A DNA stretch of 35,786 nt from Treponema sp. (lineage in GTDB: Bacteria > Spirochaetota > Spirochaetia > Treponematales > Treponemataceae), in assembly GCA_024689365.1 (NCBI GenBank), contig JAILDQ010000212.1, positions 1 through 35,786 on the forward strand, in the 5' to 3' direction. The position numbers were made by a program, and so were the translations under genes. Below the pieces are notes generated by a model, which was not told the origin of the DNA, searched no databases, and worked only from the letters and a program-made list of their open reading frames with translations. Below are positions 1-8,410 of the stretch, one piece after another (position 1 is the first letter of the stretch; every line of letters starts with the position of its first letter).

Positions 1-1100
1 GGATGGGCTTTTTTGATTTTTTGTTTTGGCGCGGAATCTTTTCGCAAAAGCTGTTCTATGCGGACTGGATTTTTTTCATTTAAAATATCTTGGTAGGCTT
101 TGTCCAAGGCCGCGATTTTTTTGTTTGCCAGCTCGATTTCCGTCTTCAGCTCTTCGGCGCCGCTCACTTCCTTTTTGTACAAATCATAGTAATAGGCGGC
201 GTTTGCTTGCGCGGATTTTTTTGGGTCGATTTTTATTTGGATTTTTTTTCCGTTTTGATAGTCCTCGCATTCCAAAAAGTTTGAGCCGTTTTGAATCAAA
301 TGCGCGTTTGACAAAATCAAGTCGCCCCAATGCTTTTTTTGTCCTGCGTTTTCAAAATCCGCCTTTTTCTTTTCCAAGCGCTCCAAGGCCGCGGTTTGCT
401 TTGACCGTCTGCTTTGATACCAAGCCTTTGCCTTTTCCAAAAGCGCGTCGCGTGAAAGGGCGGAAGCGCTTTCGCTGTAAAACCAATCCACTTTTTGGTT
501 GAAAGAGAGGGGGAGCCAGTCTGGATGCTTTTCTTTTATCTCTTCTTGAACTTCCAAAAAATCTCGGACAGGAAATTTTTCCTCGCTTTTTATTTGGGCT
601 GATTTTTCCTCTTCCGATTTTTTTTGAGCCTTGCTCCAAATTTCTTCTTCGTTAAAAACGCCGCCGGTGACTTCGCCCTTTTGCGGCCGCCTAAACATTG
701 TGTCCAAAATATTGTTTTCTTTGTCGCATAAAATTATGTTGGCCGCGGCGCTCCACAAGCGGACGAACATGTTGAATTCCTCGTCGCCGTGGACGAGTTC
801 CATTTTTACAATTCTTTCAAGCGCCATTTGCTTGCAAGAAAGAATTTTTGCGCCGCGAATCTTTGACTTTAGGAATTCCATGAAGCGAAGGGGCTTTTCG
901 TTTTTGGGAATCTTTCTTTTTGTTTCGTTTATTCTGGTGGCTCCATTGGCCGCGCAAACTACAATCGTTTTTGGCGTTCCTTCCTTGTATGTGTAAAAGG
1001 CGATAGTGTCAAAGCCCGGCTGTATTATGTCTTGAATGAAGCTTCCGTCTAAATTGAGTTCGTTTAGAATTGCGTTTATTTCGTTGCAGTTAAGTGACAT
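1..1100 (-). CDS. rqcH: RqcH/NFACT-family (fibronectin-binding-like) protein, N-terminal part; gene runs off the left edge
   Basis: Minus-strand frame open from ATG at 1100 to position 1: MSLNCNEINAILNELNLDGSFIQDIIQPGFDTIAFYTYKEGTPKTIVVCAANGATRINETKRKIPKNEKPLRFMEFLKSKIRGAKI..., typical NFACT-N. Absent from the ORF track because no stop lies in the window. Confidence 0.8.
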   Translation of the reverse strand, partial: MSLNCNEINAILNELNLDGSFIQDIIQPGFDTIAFYTYKEGTPKTIVVCAANGATRINETKRKIPKNEKPLRFMEFLKSKIRGAKILSCKQMALERIVKMELVHGDEEFNMFVRLWSAAANIILCDKENNILDTMFRRPQKGEVTGGVFNEEEIWSKAQKKSEEEKSAQIKSEEKFPVRDFLEVQEEIKEKHPDWLPLSFNQKVDWFYSESASALSRDALLEKAKAWYQSRRSKQTAALERLEKKKADFENAGQKKHWGDLILSNAHLIQNGSNFLECEDYQNGKKIQIKIDPKKSAQANAAYYYDLYKKEVSGAEELKTEIELANKKIAALDKAYQDILNEKNPVRIEQLLRKDSAPKQKIKKAH

Positions 1101-1163
1101 TGAAAAGATTTTACAACAGGAAAAAGATTCTTTCAATATCTCTTTTTGACGGCGGAAAAAACA

Positions 1164-1192
1164 TTGAAAAAAACTTATGCGCGCGCTAAAAT
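1164..1192 (+). promoter_or_regulatory. sigma70-type promoter TTGAAA-17-TAAAAT
   Basis: TTGAAA 1164-1169, 17-nt spacer, TAAAAT 1187-1192, upstream of a CDS with GGAGGA Shine-Dalgarno at about 1226. Confidence 0.65.
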
Positions 1193-1234
1193 ATTTCTAT
1201 TATTTAATGCTGATGTAAAGATTCGGAGGAAAGA

Positions 1235-1750
1235 ATGTTAAATTGGATTTCGGGCCTTTTTAAGGCGCTTAACGCAAATCAGAATCCTGCTGAAATCGCC
1301 CACGCTTTGGCGCTTGGCGTAATGTTGGGCTTCATGCCAAAGAACAACGCTCTTTGGTATTTGATTTTAGTCTTCTTCTTCTTTGTGAGAATCAACAAGC
1401 CGACTTACTTGCTGACCCTTTTGGTCGTCTCGTATTTTTCTTGGATGCTCGATCCCTTGTTCAGCTCAATCGGCTACACGGTTTTGACTTACAAGCCTCT
1501 TGAAGGAATTTTCGGCTTTTTGGTAGACGTTCCTTTTGTGGGCTTTACAAAGTTCAACAACACAATAGTAATGGGAAGCTTTTTGTTCAGCCTCGCGCTT
1601 TACATTCCCGTTTTTTTCTTTGGAGTTTTCTTCGTGAAGATTTGGCGTACAAAAATCGCGCCCGGTTTCATCAAGTCGCCGCTTTACAAGGCCGTTCAGA
1701 ATTTGCCGGTCATTGGAAAAATTTTCGAAGCCTTTGAGGAGAAGTTTTAA
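1235..1750 (+). CDS. TIGR03546 family (DUF2062-like) membrane protein
   Basis: 171 aa, multiple TM segments, NPAEIAHALALGVMLGFMPKNN N-terminus; immediately followed by TIGR03545-type gene. Confidence 0.8.
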   Translation: MLNWISGLFKALNANQNPAEIAHALALGVMLGFMPKNNALWYLILVFFFFVRINKPTYLLTLLVVSYFSWMLDPLFSSIGYTVLTYKPLEGIFGFLVDVPFVGFTKFNNTIVMGSFLFSLALYIPVFFFGVFFVKIWRTKIAPGFIKSPLYKAVQNLPVIGKIFEAFEEKF

Positions 1751-1752
1751 TT

Positions 1753-4092
1753 ATGGCAAAGATTACAGATAAAGACACAGAGAAAAAGACTGGCGCTAAG
1801 GCTCCAGCCGCAAAAAAAAGCGCGGCTCCCGCTTCAAAGGCAAAGGCTCCTGCAAAAAAGCCTGCCGCGACAGAAAAGACCCCCGCAAAAAAAACGGAGC
1901 CCGCTCAGACTCAGGCAAAGGCTCCTTCCGCAAAAAGTGAAAAGCCCAAGAAGGCTCCAAAACTTTTTCCCGCGAAAAAATTGCCTGGCTTGCTAAAAAA
2001 GGCTTACCGCGCGGACAAAATAGAAAAGATTCTTTACAAAAAGATATACATTTCAAGCGACAAGGAATTGGTCAAGTCTTTTTTTGTGGACAATCCTGAA
2101 AAGCCTGGAACAGTTCGCATTCCGCTTGACAAAATGATTGCCAAGCCTGATTTTACCCGCTTAAAGGCCATAGCCAAAGACATTAAGAAAAACAAGGGGT
2201 CCTTCAAACTTGTTCCCTTTGTCGCCGTTGCCGCTTTTATCGCGCTTGTGGTTTTCGCTTTCATCACCTTTAAGAATCCCATCGCCAAAAAGGGAATGAT
2301 AATTGGAATGCAAAAGGTCTTTGGCGCTCGAACAGACATCGCCCGCGTTAACGTTGAGCTTTTAAAGGCCACGATTACCGTGAACGGCCTTCAGCAAGCA
2401 AACGCCAACGAGCCGATGAAAAACCTTTTTCAAATCGACAAGACGGAAATTAAATTCAATTTGACAGAAGCCCTTCGCGGAAAATTCGACGCGCAAAACA
2501 TTGAAGTGACGGGCCTTCAGATTGGAACAGATAGAAGTTATTCCGGCGAGCTTCCCGAAGCGGAGAAGGCCAGCAATCCTTACGTTGAGAAATTCACGGC
2601 GGCCGCAACGCAAAAAAAAGAAGCCGCGATTTCCGCCGCCAAAGATTCTATCGAAGCGGCCTTTGCGGAATACAATCCCGAGAACATGATTAAAAACGTT
2701 CAGGACAACTTGAAGTCTCCGGCGCTCGCAAAAGAGGTTCAGGCTAAGGTTGAGGCTTCCGTTGAAAAGTGGAAGAACAAGCCGGCCGAAGTCGAAGCGC
2801 AAGTAAAGGATTTTTCTGACAGCGTGAACACTCTTGTCAACAAGGATTGGTCAAACGTAAACGATCCGATTGCGATTAAGAACGCCATCACCGACATCAC
2901 CAACGCTTTGCAAAAAAGCAAGAGCGTGACCAATTCGGTAAAGGGAATCGCCAACGACATCAAGGCGGACGGAAACGCCGTTCGTCAAATTTCAAGCCAA
3001 GTGCAAGAGGCGATCAAGGCTGACACGGAATTGGTGAACAAGCAGTTGAAGAAGATCACTTCGTTCAACATGGACACAGGAACTCAGATTTTGAGCAACG
3101 CCTTCAACAGCGCCCTTTACGCAATTTGCGGAGACTATTATCCTTACGTTTCAAAAGCGATTGACGCGGCTATGAAGGCCAAGCAGTCCGCTTCGAGCGA
3201 TCCCAAGGAAACTCAGAAGAAGGCCGCCGAAACTCAAAAGAGGCACGAGCGCCTTCCCGGAATTGACGTTTGGTACAAGAACGACAATGTGCCGCGCTTT
3301 TTGATAGAAAAAATTTCTTTCTCCGGTTTGGGAGTTTCCGCCCAAGGCTTTGAGATTTCAAACGACATGGACAAGCGCGGCTCTCCCGCAACCCTTACCG
3401 GTTCTTACCAAGAGGGCGACAGGCGAACCCACAAGGCAAAGCTTGTGGTTGACGCAAGAAGCAAAACGAACAATCCTCTCGTCGGCGCCGAATACACGGG
3501 AAACAATTATCCTTTTGGATTTGAAAGCCCTTACTTGAACCTCGCCTCAAACACAACTTTGACCGCCACAGGAACGATGGATTTGACAGGAGCCGTTTCC
3601 ATTGGCGCCAAGTTCAACATGAAGGCGATGCAGTTGACCGCCGATGAATTTGAGCCTGCAATCGCTTACCGCTTTTATTCAAGCGCCCTCAGCGCGATAA
3701 ACAATTTGACCCTTGGCGCTCAAATCGGAATTGACGCGCAAAGAAACCTTTCTCTAAAAATCGATTCAGACTTGGACAAGCAGTTCAACACGATTTTGAG
3801 AAACGTGGTCAACAAGGAATTGGGAGCTTTGATGAACGAAGCCAAAAAGCAAATCACCGAAAAGCTTGGCGAGCAAACCGGCGGCGTTACAGACAAAATT
3901 TCCCAATTCATCAATTTGGAAAACGGAATCAACGCCCAAAGCTTGAACATGGACGCGCTCAACAAAGAGCTTAACGCCAAAAAGGCTGAGCTGCAAAAGC
4001 AGCTTCAAGATCAAGCGGCCGGAGCCATTGGCGGAGCCGCCGGCAACGCCGCTGGAGAAGCTATTGGCGGCGCTTTGAAGAAACTTTTCTAA
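1753..4092 (+). CDS. TIGR03545 family protein: Lys/Ala/Pro-rich N-terminus, single TM, AsmA-like periplasmic region
   Basis: 779 aa; low-complexity KKxAAPAxKAKAPAKK N-terminus, TM VPFVAVAAFIALVVFAFITF, then coiled-coil and beta-rich segments; start 2 bp after upstream stop. Confidence 0.8.
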   Translation: MAKITDKDTEKKTGAKAPAAKKSAAPASKAKAPAKKPAATEKTPAKKTEPAQTQAKAPSAKSEKPKKAPKLFPAKKLPGLLKKAYRADKIEKILYKKIYISSDKELVKSFFVDNPEKPGTVRIPLDKMIAKPDFTRLKAIAKDIKKNKGSFKLVPFVAVAAFIALVVFAFITFKNPIAKKGMIIGMQKVFGARTDIARVNVELLKATITVNGLQQANANEPMKNLFQIDKTEIKFNLTEALRGKFDAQNIEVTGLQIGTDRSYSGELPEAEKASNPYVEKFTAAATQKKEAAISAAKDSIEAAFAEYNPENMIKNVQDNLKSPALAKEVQAKVEASVEKWKNKPAEVEAQVKDFSDSVNTLVNKDWSNVNDPIAIKNAITDITNALQKSKSVTNSVKGIANDIKADGNAVRQISSQVQEAIKADTELVNKQLKKITSFNMDTGTQILSNAFNSALYAICGDYYPYVSKAIDAAMKAKQSASSDPKETQKKAAETQKRHERLPGIDVWYKNDNVPRFLIEKISFSGLGVSAQGFEISNDMDKRGSPATLTGSYQEGDRRTHKAKLVVDARSKTNNPLVGAEYTGNNYPFGFESPYLNLASNTTLTATGTMDLTGAVSIGAKFNMKAMQLTADEFEPAIAYRFYSSALSAINNLTLGAQIGIDAQRNLSLKIDSDLDKQFNTILRNVVNKELGALMNEAKKQITEKLGEQTGGVTDKISQFINLENGINAQSLNMDALNKELNAKKAELQKQLQDQAAGAIGGAAGNAAGEAIGGALKKLF

Positions 4093-4102
4093 AAAAAAAT
4101 TG

Positions 4103-4143
4103 CAAGAGACTCTTGTTTTTAAGGCAAGGGTCTCTTGTATAAT
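4103..4143 (+). promoter_or_regulatory. 13-bp imperfect inverted repeat abutting a TATAAT hexamer
   Basis: CAAGAGACTCTTG (4103-4115) and CAAGGGTCTCTTG (4125-4137), 12/13 complementary, then TATAAT at 4138-4143. Confidence 0.5.
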
Positions 4144-4172
4144 CTATCCCATTGGCGCTAAAATGCGCTATT

Positions 4173-5732
4173 ATGCTAATCAAACTTTTTTTAATCCTAG
4201 TTTTTTTCGCCGTTTTTGTTTTTGTTGGAATTAAGTGCCGCGCGGCAAGTTCCAGCGTCAACGGTTATGTTTTGGGCGGCCGCAAAGTCGGCCCGTGGCT
4301 TACCGCTTTTGCTTACGGAACTTCGTATTTTTCCGCGGTAATTTTTGTCGGCTACGCAGGCCAGTTTGGCTGGAACTTTGGCGTGGCTTCAACTTGGATT
4401 GGCTTGGGAAACGCCTTTATCGGCTCTCTTTTGGCTTGGGCCATTTTGGGACGACGAACAAGAATCATGACGAGGTTTTTGGATTCAAAGACAATGCCTG
4501 ATTTTTTCGGACGCCGCTTTGAGTCAAACGGAATAAAGGTCGCTTCAAGCGCGATAACTTTTTTGTTTTTGATTCCTTACACAGCCTCTTTGTTCAACGG
4601 ACTTTCCCGCTTGTTTAAAATGGCCTTTAACGTTGACTACGCGGTTTGCGTTGTAGTCATGGCCTTGTTGACGGCGGTTTACGTAATCGCCGGCGGTTAC
4701 ATGGCGACTGCGGTAAACGACTTTATTCAAGGTTTGGTAATGCTTGTAGGAATCGTCGCCGTCGTTCTTTCGGTGCTTTCGCAAAACGGCGGCTTTATGC
4801 AAAGCCTCAATCTTATGAGCCAAATAGAGTCTCCGGTTATGAAGGGCGCCTACGTTTCTTTCTTTGGGCCGGATCCCCTTTACCTTCTTTTTGTAGTTTT
4901 GCTCACTTCGCTTGGAACTTGGGGCCTTCCGCAAATGGTTGGAAAATTCTACGCGATTAAAAATGAAGAGTCGATTAAAATCGGAACCGTGATTTCCACA
5001 GCCTTTGCCGTTGTGGTTGCCGGCGGCTGCTATTTCTTGGGCGGCTTTGGACGTTTGTTCGCCACTCCTGAATCAGTCAAGGCGCAAGGCTTTGACTCGA
5101 TCGTTCCGAACATGCTTTCAAATTTGGGCGACGTTTTGATTGGCGTAGTCTTGATTTTGGTTTTGTCGGCTTCAATGTCAACGCTTTCTTCACTCGCCTT
5201 GACTTCAAGCTCAACTTTGACCTTGGACTTTATCGGCGCCTTGAAAAAGAAGAAAAATTCAGAAAAGCAAAACATGCTTATGATGCGCCTTTTTGTAGCC
5301 TTCTTCATAATTGTTTCTGCCGCAATCGCGATTGTGCAGGCCAAGAGCCGCGTCACTTTCATCGCGCAGTTGATGGGCGTAAGCTGGGGCGCTTTGAGCG
5401 GAGCCTTCCTGGCCCCCTTCCTTTACGGCTTGTATTGGAAAAAGACCAGCAAGGCCGCGGTTTGCGCTTCCTTCTGCTTTGGAACTATTGTCGAAATAAT
5501 CCAGCTTTTCAAGTCTTTGGGAATGATAAAAATGAGCGGAGACTTCTTGAACTTCGTGTTCAGGAATTCCCTTTATTCCGGCGTCTTCTGCATGCTTGGC
5601 GGCCTTGTGATTGTTCCCCTTGTCAGCGCGTTGACCCAAGGCTCAAAGCCAAAGGACGTTGACCAAATGTTCACTTGCTACGACAAGCAAGTTATGGTTC
5701 CGGCTAGAGAAATCCTTACCGAAGACAAGTAA
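4173..5732 (+). CDS. sodium:solute symporter (SSS family)
   Basis: ORF 4152-5732; ATG at 4173 (MLIKLFLILVFFAVFVFVGIKCRAASSSVNGYVLGGRKVGPWLTAFAYGTSYFSAVIFVGYAG) preferred over TTG at 4152; 12+ TM, SSS signature. Confidence 0.85.
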   Translation: MLIKLFLILVFFAVFVFVGIKCRAASSSVNGYVLGGRKVGPWLTAFAYGTSYFSAVIFVGYAGQFGWNFGVASTWIGLGNAFIGSLLAWAILGRRTRIMTRFLDSKTMPDFFGRRFESNGIKVASSAITFLFLIPYTASLFNGLSRLFKMAFNVDYAVCVVVMALLTAVYVIAGGYMATAVNDFIQGLVMLVGIVAVVLSVLSQNGGFMQSLNLMSQIESPVMKGAYVSFFGPDPLYLLFVVLLTSLGTWGLPQMVGKFYAIKNEESIKIGTVISTAFAVVVAGGCYFLGGFGRLFATPESVKAQGFDSIVPNMLSNLGDVLIGVVLILVLSASMSTLSSLALTSSSTLTLDFIGALKKKKNSEKQNMLMMRLFVAFFIIVSAAIAIVQAKSRVTFIAQLMGVSWGALSGAFLAPFLYGLYWKKTSKAAVCASFCFGTIVEIIQLFKSLGMIKMSGDFLNFVFRNSLYSGVFCMLGGLVIVPLVSALTQGSKPKDVDQMFTCYDKQVMVPAREILTEDK

Positions 5733-5750
5733 TAAAAATATTTTGTAAAA

Positions 5751-5787
5751 TCGGCCTTTCAAGCCCATTCGCGGCTTTTAAGGCCGA
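5751..5787 (+). terminator. hairpin downstream of symporter gene (terminator-like, weak T tract)
   Basis: TCGGCCTT (5751-5758) / AAGGCCGA (5780-5787) with inner AGCC/GGCT stem. Confidence 0.45.
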
Positions 5788-5828
5788 AATTCCTTTAAAA
5801 AAATCCTGAAAAATTTCTTTCTTTTTCC

Positions 5829-5855
5829 TTAACTTTTTTTTTCAAAAACCGATAA
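5829..5855 (+). promoter_or_regulatory. candidate sigma28 (FliA) promoter for fliS-flgN
   Basis: TTAACTTT-N11-ACCGATAA against consensus TAAAGTTT-N11-GCCGATAA (6/8 and 7/8), upstream of fliS. Confidence 0.6.
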
Positions 5856-5898
5856 TCTTAGCGATGTAGTATCCGAACTTACGGGAGGCGAACAATTT

Positions 5899-6339
5899 AT
5901 GATGTATAATCAGGCTTACAACGCTTACAAAAAGGCTAGTGTCAAGACCGCAAGCCAAGCGGAACTCGTTGTTCTTCTTTATGAGGGAGCCGTGAAGAAA
6001 CTCACTTCCGCGTCTTCAAAATTTACGCCAGACGGAAAACTGCCAGTCGCAAATATAGAGGCTTTCAGCGCGGACGTTTTGCGCGCTCAGGAAATCATCA
6101 CGGAACTTCAGGTTTCCCTCGACATGGATAAAGGCGGAGAAATCGCAAGAAATTTGATGTCCTTGTATCTTTTCTTCAACGACCAGCTTAGAAGCGCGAA
6201 CATTTCAAAGAACAAGGATAAAATCGATTCAGTTTTAAATATGATGAGCCAGTTGACTGACTCATGGCGCCAAGCTGCGGAAACCTCAAACGGCAGCGTT
6301 TCCACTCAAAGCCAGCCGGCGTTGAACATTGAGGGGTGA
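5899..6339 (+). CDS. fliS: flagellar export chaperone FliS
   Basis: 146 aa, YNAYKKASVKTASQAELVVLLYEGAVKKL typical FliS N-terminus; start at ATG 5899 or 5902. Confidence 0.88.
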   Translation: MMYNQAYNAYKKASVKTASQAELVVLLYEGAVKKLTSASSKFTPDGKLPVANIEAFSADVLRAQEIITELQVSLDMDKGGEIARNLMSLYLFFNDQLRSANISKNKDKIDSVLNMMSQLTDSWRQAAETSNGSVSTQSQPALNIEG

Positions 6340-6343
6340 CTTT

Positions 6344-6814
6344 ATGGAAGAGATTACAAAAGAAGAGCTTGAAGAGCGCGTGGCCTTGCTGAAAAAATTC
6401 CGCAGCTTGCTCCAACAGCAGCGCGACAAATTCCGCGAGTACCTCAATGTTTTGGAAAAGCAAGAAACTTCAATCACTACAGAAAACGCCGACGCTCTTT
6501 TGGCCCACACAGAGCTTGAGCAACAGGTTGTTTCAAACATAATGAACTTGCAAAAGGTCATCGTGCCGATGTCCGACTTGTACAAGGCCCGCTCTGGCGA
6601 AGAAAAGGAAGAGTCGATTACGGCCCTTCAAAACGATTTGTCCAGCTTGCAGAATCAAGTTCTCGCGCAAAACAAAAAGAACCGCGACTTGCTCAGAAGC
6701 CACATCGACAGCATAAGGACTCAAATCGCGTCTTTCAGAAATCCCTACAAGAGCCGCCGTTCAGTTTACGCCGAAAAGAATTCCACTGGCTCAATGGTCG
6801 CGGTGGAAGCGTAA
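6344..6814 (+). CDS. flgN: FlgN-family flagellar chaperone
   Basis: Coiled-coil protein MEEITKEELEERVALLKKFRSLLQQQRDKFREYLNVLEKQE..., directly after fliS; start moved to the ATG at 6344. Confidence 0.65.
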   Translation: MEEITKEELEERVALLKKFRSLLQQQRDKFREYLNVLEKQETSITTENADALLAHTELEQQVVSNIMNLQKVIVPMSDLYKARSGEEKEESITALQNDLSSLQNQVLAQNKKNRDLLRSHIDSIRTQIASFRNPYKSRRSVYAEKNSTGSMVAVEA

Positions 6815-6857
6815 AAGCGGCAAAAATTATAGGATGAAAGCCTAAAAGCGTTTGTTA

Positions 6858-6909
6858 GCCGCATAAGCGGCAACATTCGCGCTCGCATCCAAACTCGCGC
6901 GAACAGCCG
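6858..6909 (+). repeat. copy A of dispersed two-hairpin element
   Basis: GCCGCATAAGCGGCAACATTCGCGCTCGCATCCAAACTCGCGCGAACAGCCG; 49/52 identical to the reverse complement of 29247-29298. Confidence 0.8.
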
Positions 6910-6960
6910 TACGTCTTAAACGTTGTTTCGAGCGGATTTTTCAATCGAACGCTCGGAGGA

Positions 6961-6985
6961 AGCCCGCGGATGCGGGCTTTTTTTG
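6961..6985 (+). terminator. intrinsic terminator
   Basis: AGCCCGC GGAT GCGGGCT followed by a T run. Confidence 0.85.
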
Positions 6986-7000
6986 TCGGGCGAGAAATTC

Positions 7001-7029
7001 TTGAATTTTTTGTTTTGGCGCGCTATAAT
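7001..7029 (+). promoter_or_regulatory. sigma70-type promoter TTGAAT-17-TATAAT
   Basis: TTGAAT 7001-7006, TATAAT 7024-7029, 17-nt spacer, AAGGAGA Shine-Dalgarno before ATG 7060. Confidence 0.75.
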
Positions 7030-7059
7030 GTTTTATCTTTATCAAAAAGGAGAAACATT

Positions 7060-8370
7060 ATGGAAAAGTTCTTTCAGCTAAAAGAAAGAAACAGTACCGT
7101 TAGCAAGGAAGTTGTTGGCGGCATTACAACCTTCTTGGCCATGGCTTACATCTTGGCCGTTAACCCAGGAATCTTGAGCGAATCTGGATTGCCTTGGGGC
7201 GGAGTGTTCACCGCGACTGCAATTTCCGCCGCGATCGCTACATTGGTAATGGCCTTGCTAGCCAACTTGCCGGTTGCCTTGGCCCCTGGCTTGGGTCTCA
7301 ACGCTTTCTTCACTTACAGCGTTGTTTTGGGAATGGGCTGCTCTTACCAGTTGGCATTGACAGCTGTTTTGCTTGAAGGAATTTTGTTCATTGTTTTGAG
7401 CCTTTGCGGAGTTCGCGAAGCAATCGTTAAGTCAATTCCTGACGGAGTGAAGAAAGCCGTCGCGGTCGGAATCGGTTTGTTCATCGCGATTATCGGCTTG
7501 GTAAACGCCGGAATCTGTTCAACAAAAACAGGAACATTCATCGGCTTTGTAAACTTTGCCGGCGACAACCACTCGGCCATCGTAGCCGTTCTTGGCCTTA
7601 TCATTACAATCATCCTTTACACCCTTAACGTAAAGGGCTCAATCTTGATTGGAATCGTAATCACAACAATCATCGGAATCCCATTCGGCGTTACGACTGT
7701 TCCGGAAAACTTCAAGCCATTCTCAACTCCGGAAGCTCCTGTAATGTTCGCCTTTGACTTTGGCGGAATCGGAAAAGATATCGGAAAGTTCTTCGTAATC
7801 TTCTTCACATTCTTGTTCACAGATATGTTTGACACAATCGGAACTTTGCTTGGCGTTGCCGAACAAGGAAATCTCAAGGACGAAAACGGCGACATCAAGA
7901 ACGCCAAGGGCGCTTTGCTTGCCGACGCTGTTGGAACCGTTGCCGGCGCCTGCTTGGGAACTTCTACAGTAACTTCATTCGTTGAGTCTTCATCTGGCGT
8001 TGCCGCCGGAGCCCGCACTGGTTTGGCCAGCGTTGTTACAGCCATCTTCTTCTTGCTCGCCCTTTTCTTGAGCCCGCTCTTTGGACTTATTCCTTCCGCC
8101 GCCACAGCTCCCGCTTTGATCTTCGTCGGATATCTTATGATGAAGAGCGTTGTCGGAATCAAGTTTGACGATCCTACAGAAGGAATCCCGGCGTTCATCA
8201 CAATCATGACAATGCCTTTTGCCTACTCAATTTCAAAGGGAATTATGTTCGGAATCATCACTTACGTAATTGCCAAAGTTGCCGGAAAGAAAGCCAAGGA
8301 AATCCCCGTTGTTACTTGGATCTTGGCCGTTGTATTCCTTGCCGACCTTATTTTCGAAGCGTGCAAATAA
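7060..8370 (+). CDS. NCS2 (AzgA-like) family nucleobase permease
   Basis: MEKFFQLKERNSTVSKEVVGGITTFLAMAYILAVNPGILSESG...GLGLNAFFTYSVVLGMG; start moved from 6970 to 7060 because of the promoter, SD and terminator upstream. Confidence 0.9.
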   Translation: MEKFFQLKERNSTVSKEVVGGITTFLAMAYILAVNPGILSESGLPWGGVFTATAISAAIATLVMALLANLPVALAPGLGLNAFFTYSVVLGMGCSYQLALTAVLLEGILFIVLSLCGVREAIVKSIPDGVKKAVAVGIGLFIAIIGLVNAGICSTKTGTFIGFVNFAGDNHSAIVAVLGLIITIILYTLNVKGSILIGIVITTIIGIPFGVTTVPENFKPFSTPEAPVMFAFDFGGIGKDIGKFFVIFFTFLFTDMFDTIGTLLGVAEQGNLKDENGDIKNAKGALLADAVGTVAGACLGTSTVTSFVESSSGVAAGARTGLASVVTAIFFLLALFLSPLFGLIPSAATAPALIFVGYLMMKSVVGIKFDDPTEGIPAFITIMTMPFAYSISKGIMFGIITYVIAKVAGKKAKEIPVVTWILAVVFLADLIFEACK

Positions 8371-8410
8371 GCGGCGAGATTTAAGTTTTGTAAGACCTTA
8401 AGCGGTTGGC

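Noticed and set aside
26-639. ORFs at 26-502, 90-284 and 352-639
   Set aside because: They lie within the open RqcH minus-strand reading frame region; compositions are typical of shadow ORFs.
6815-7059. Purine riboswitch upstream of the permease
   Set aside because: I looked for the conserved TATA/GG-loop purine aptamer motifs and did not see them; the dispersed element lies before the terminator and upstream of the permease promoter, so it is not in the permease leader.
7617-8207. 196-aa minus-strand ORF opposite the permease
   Set aside because: Antisense shadow ORF of a clear NCS2 permease gene.
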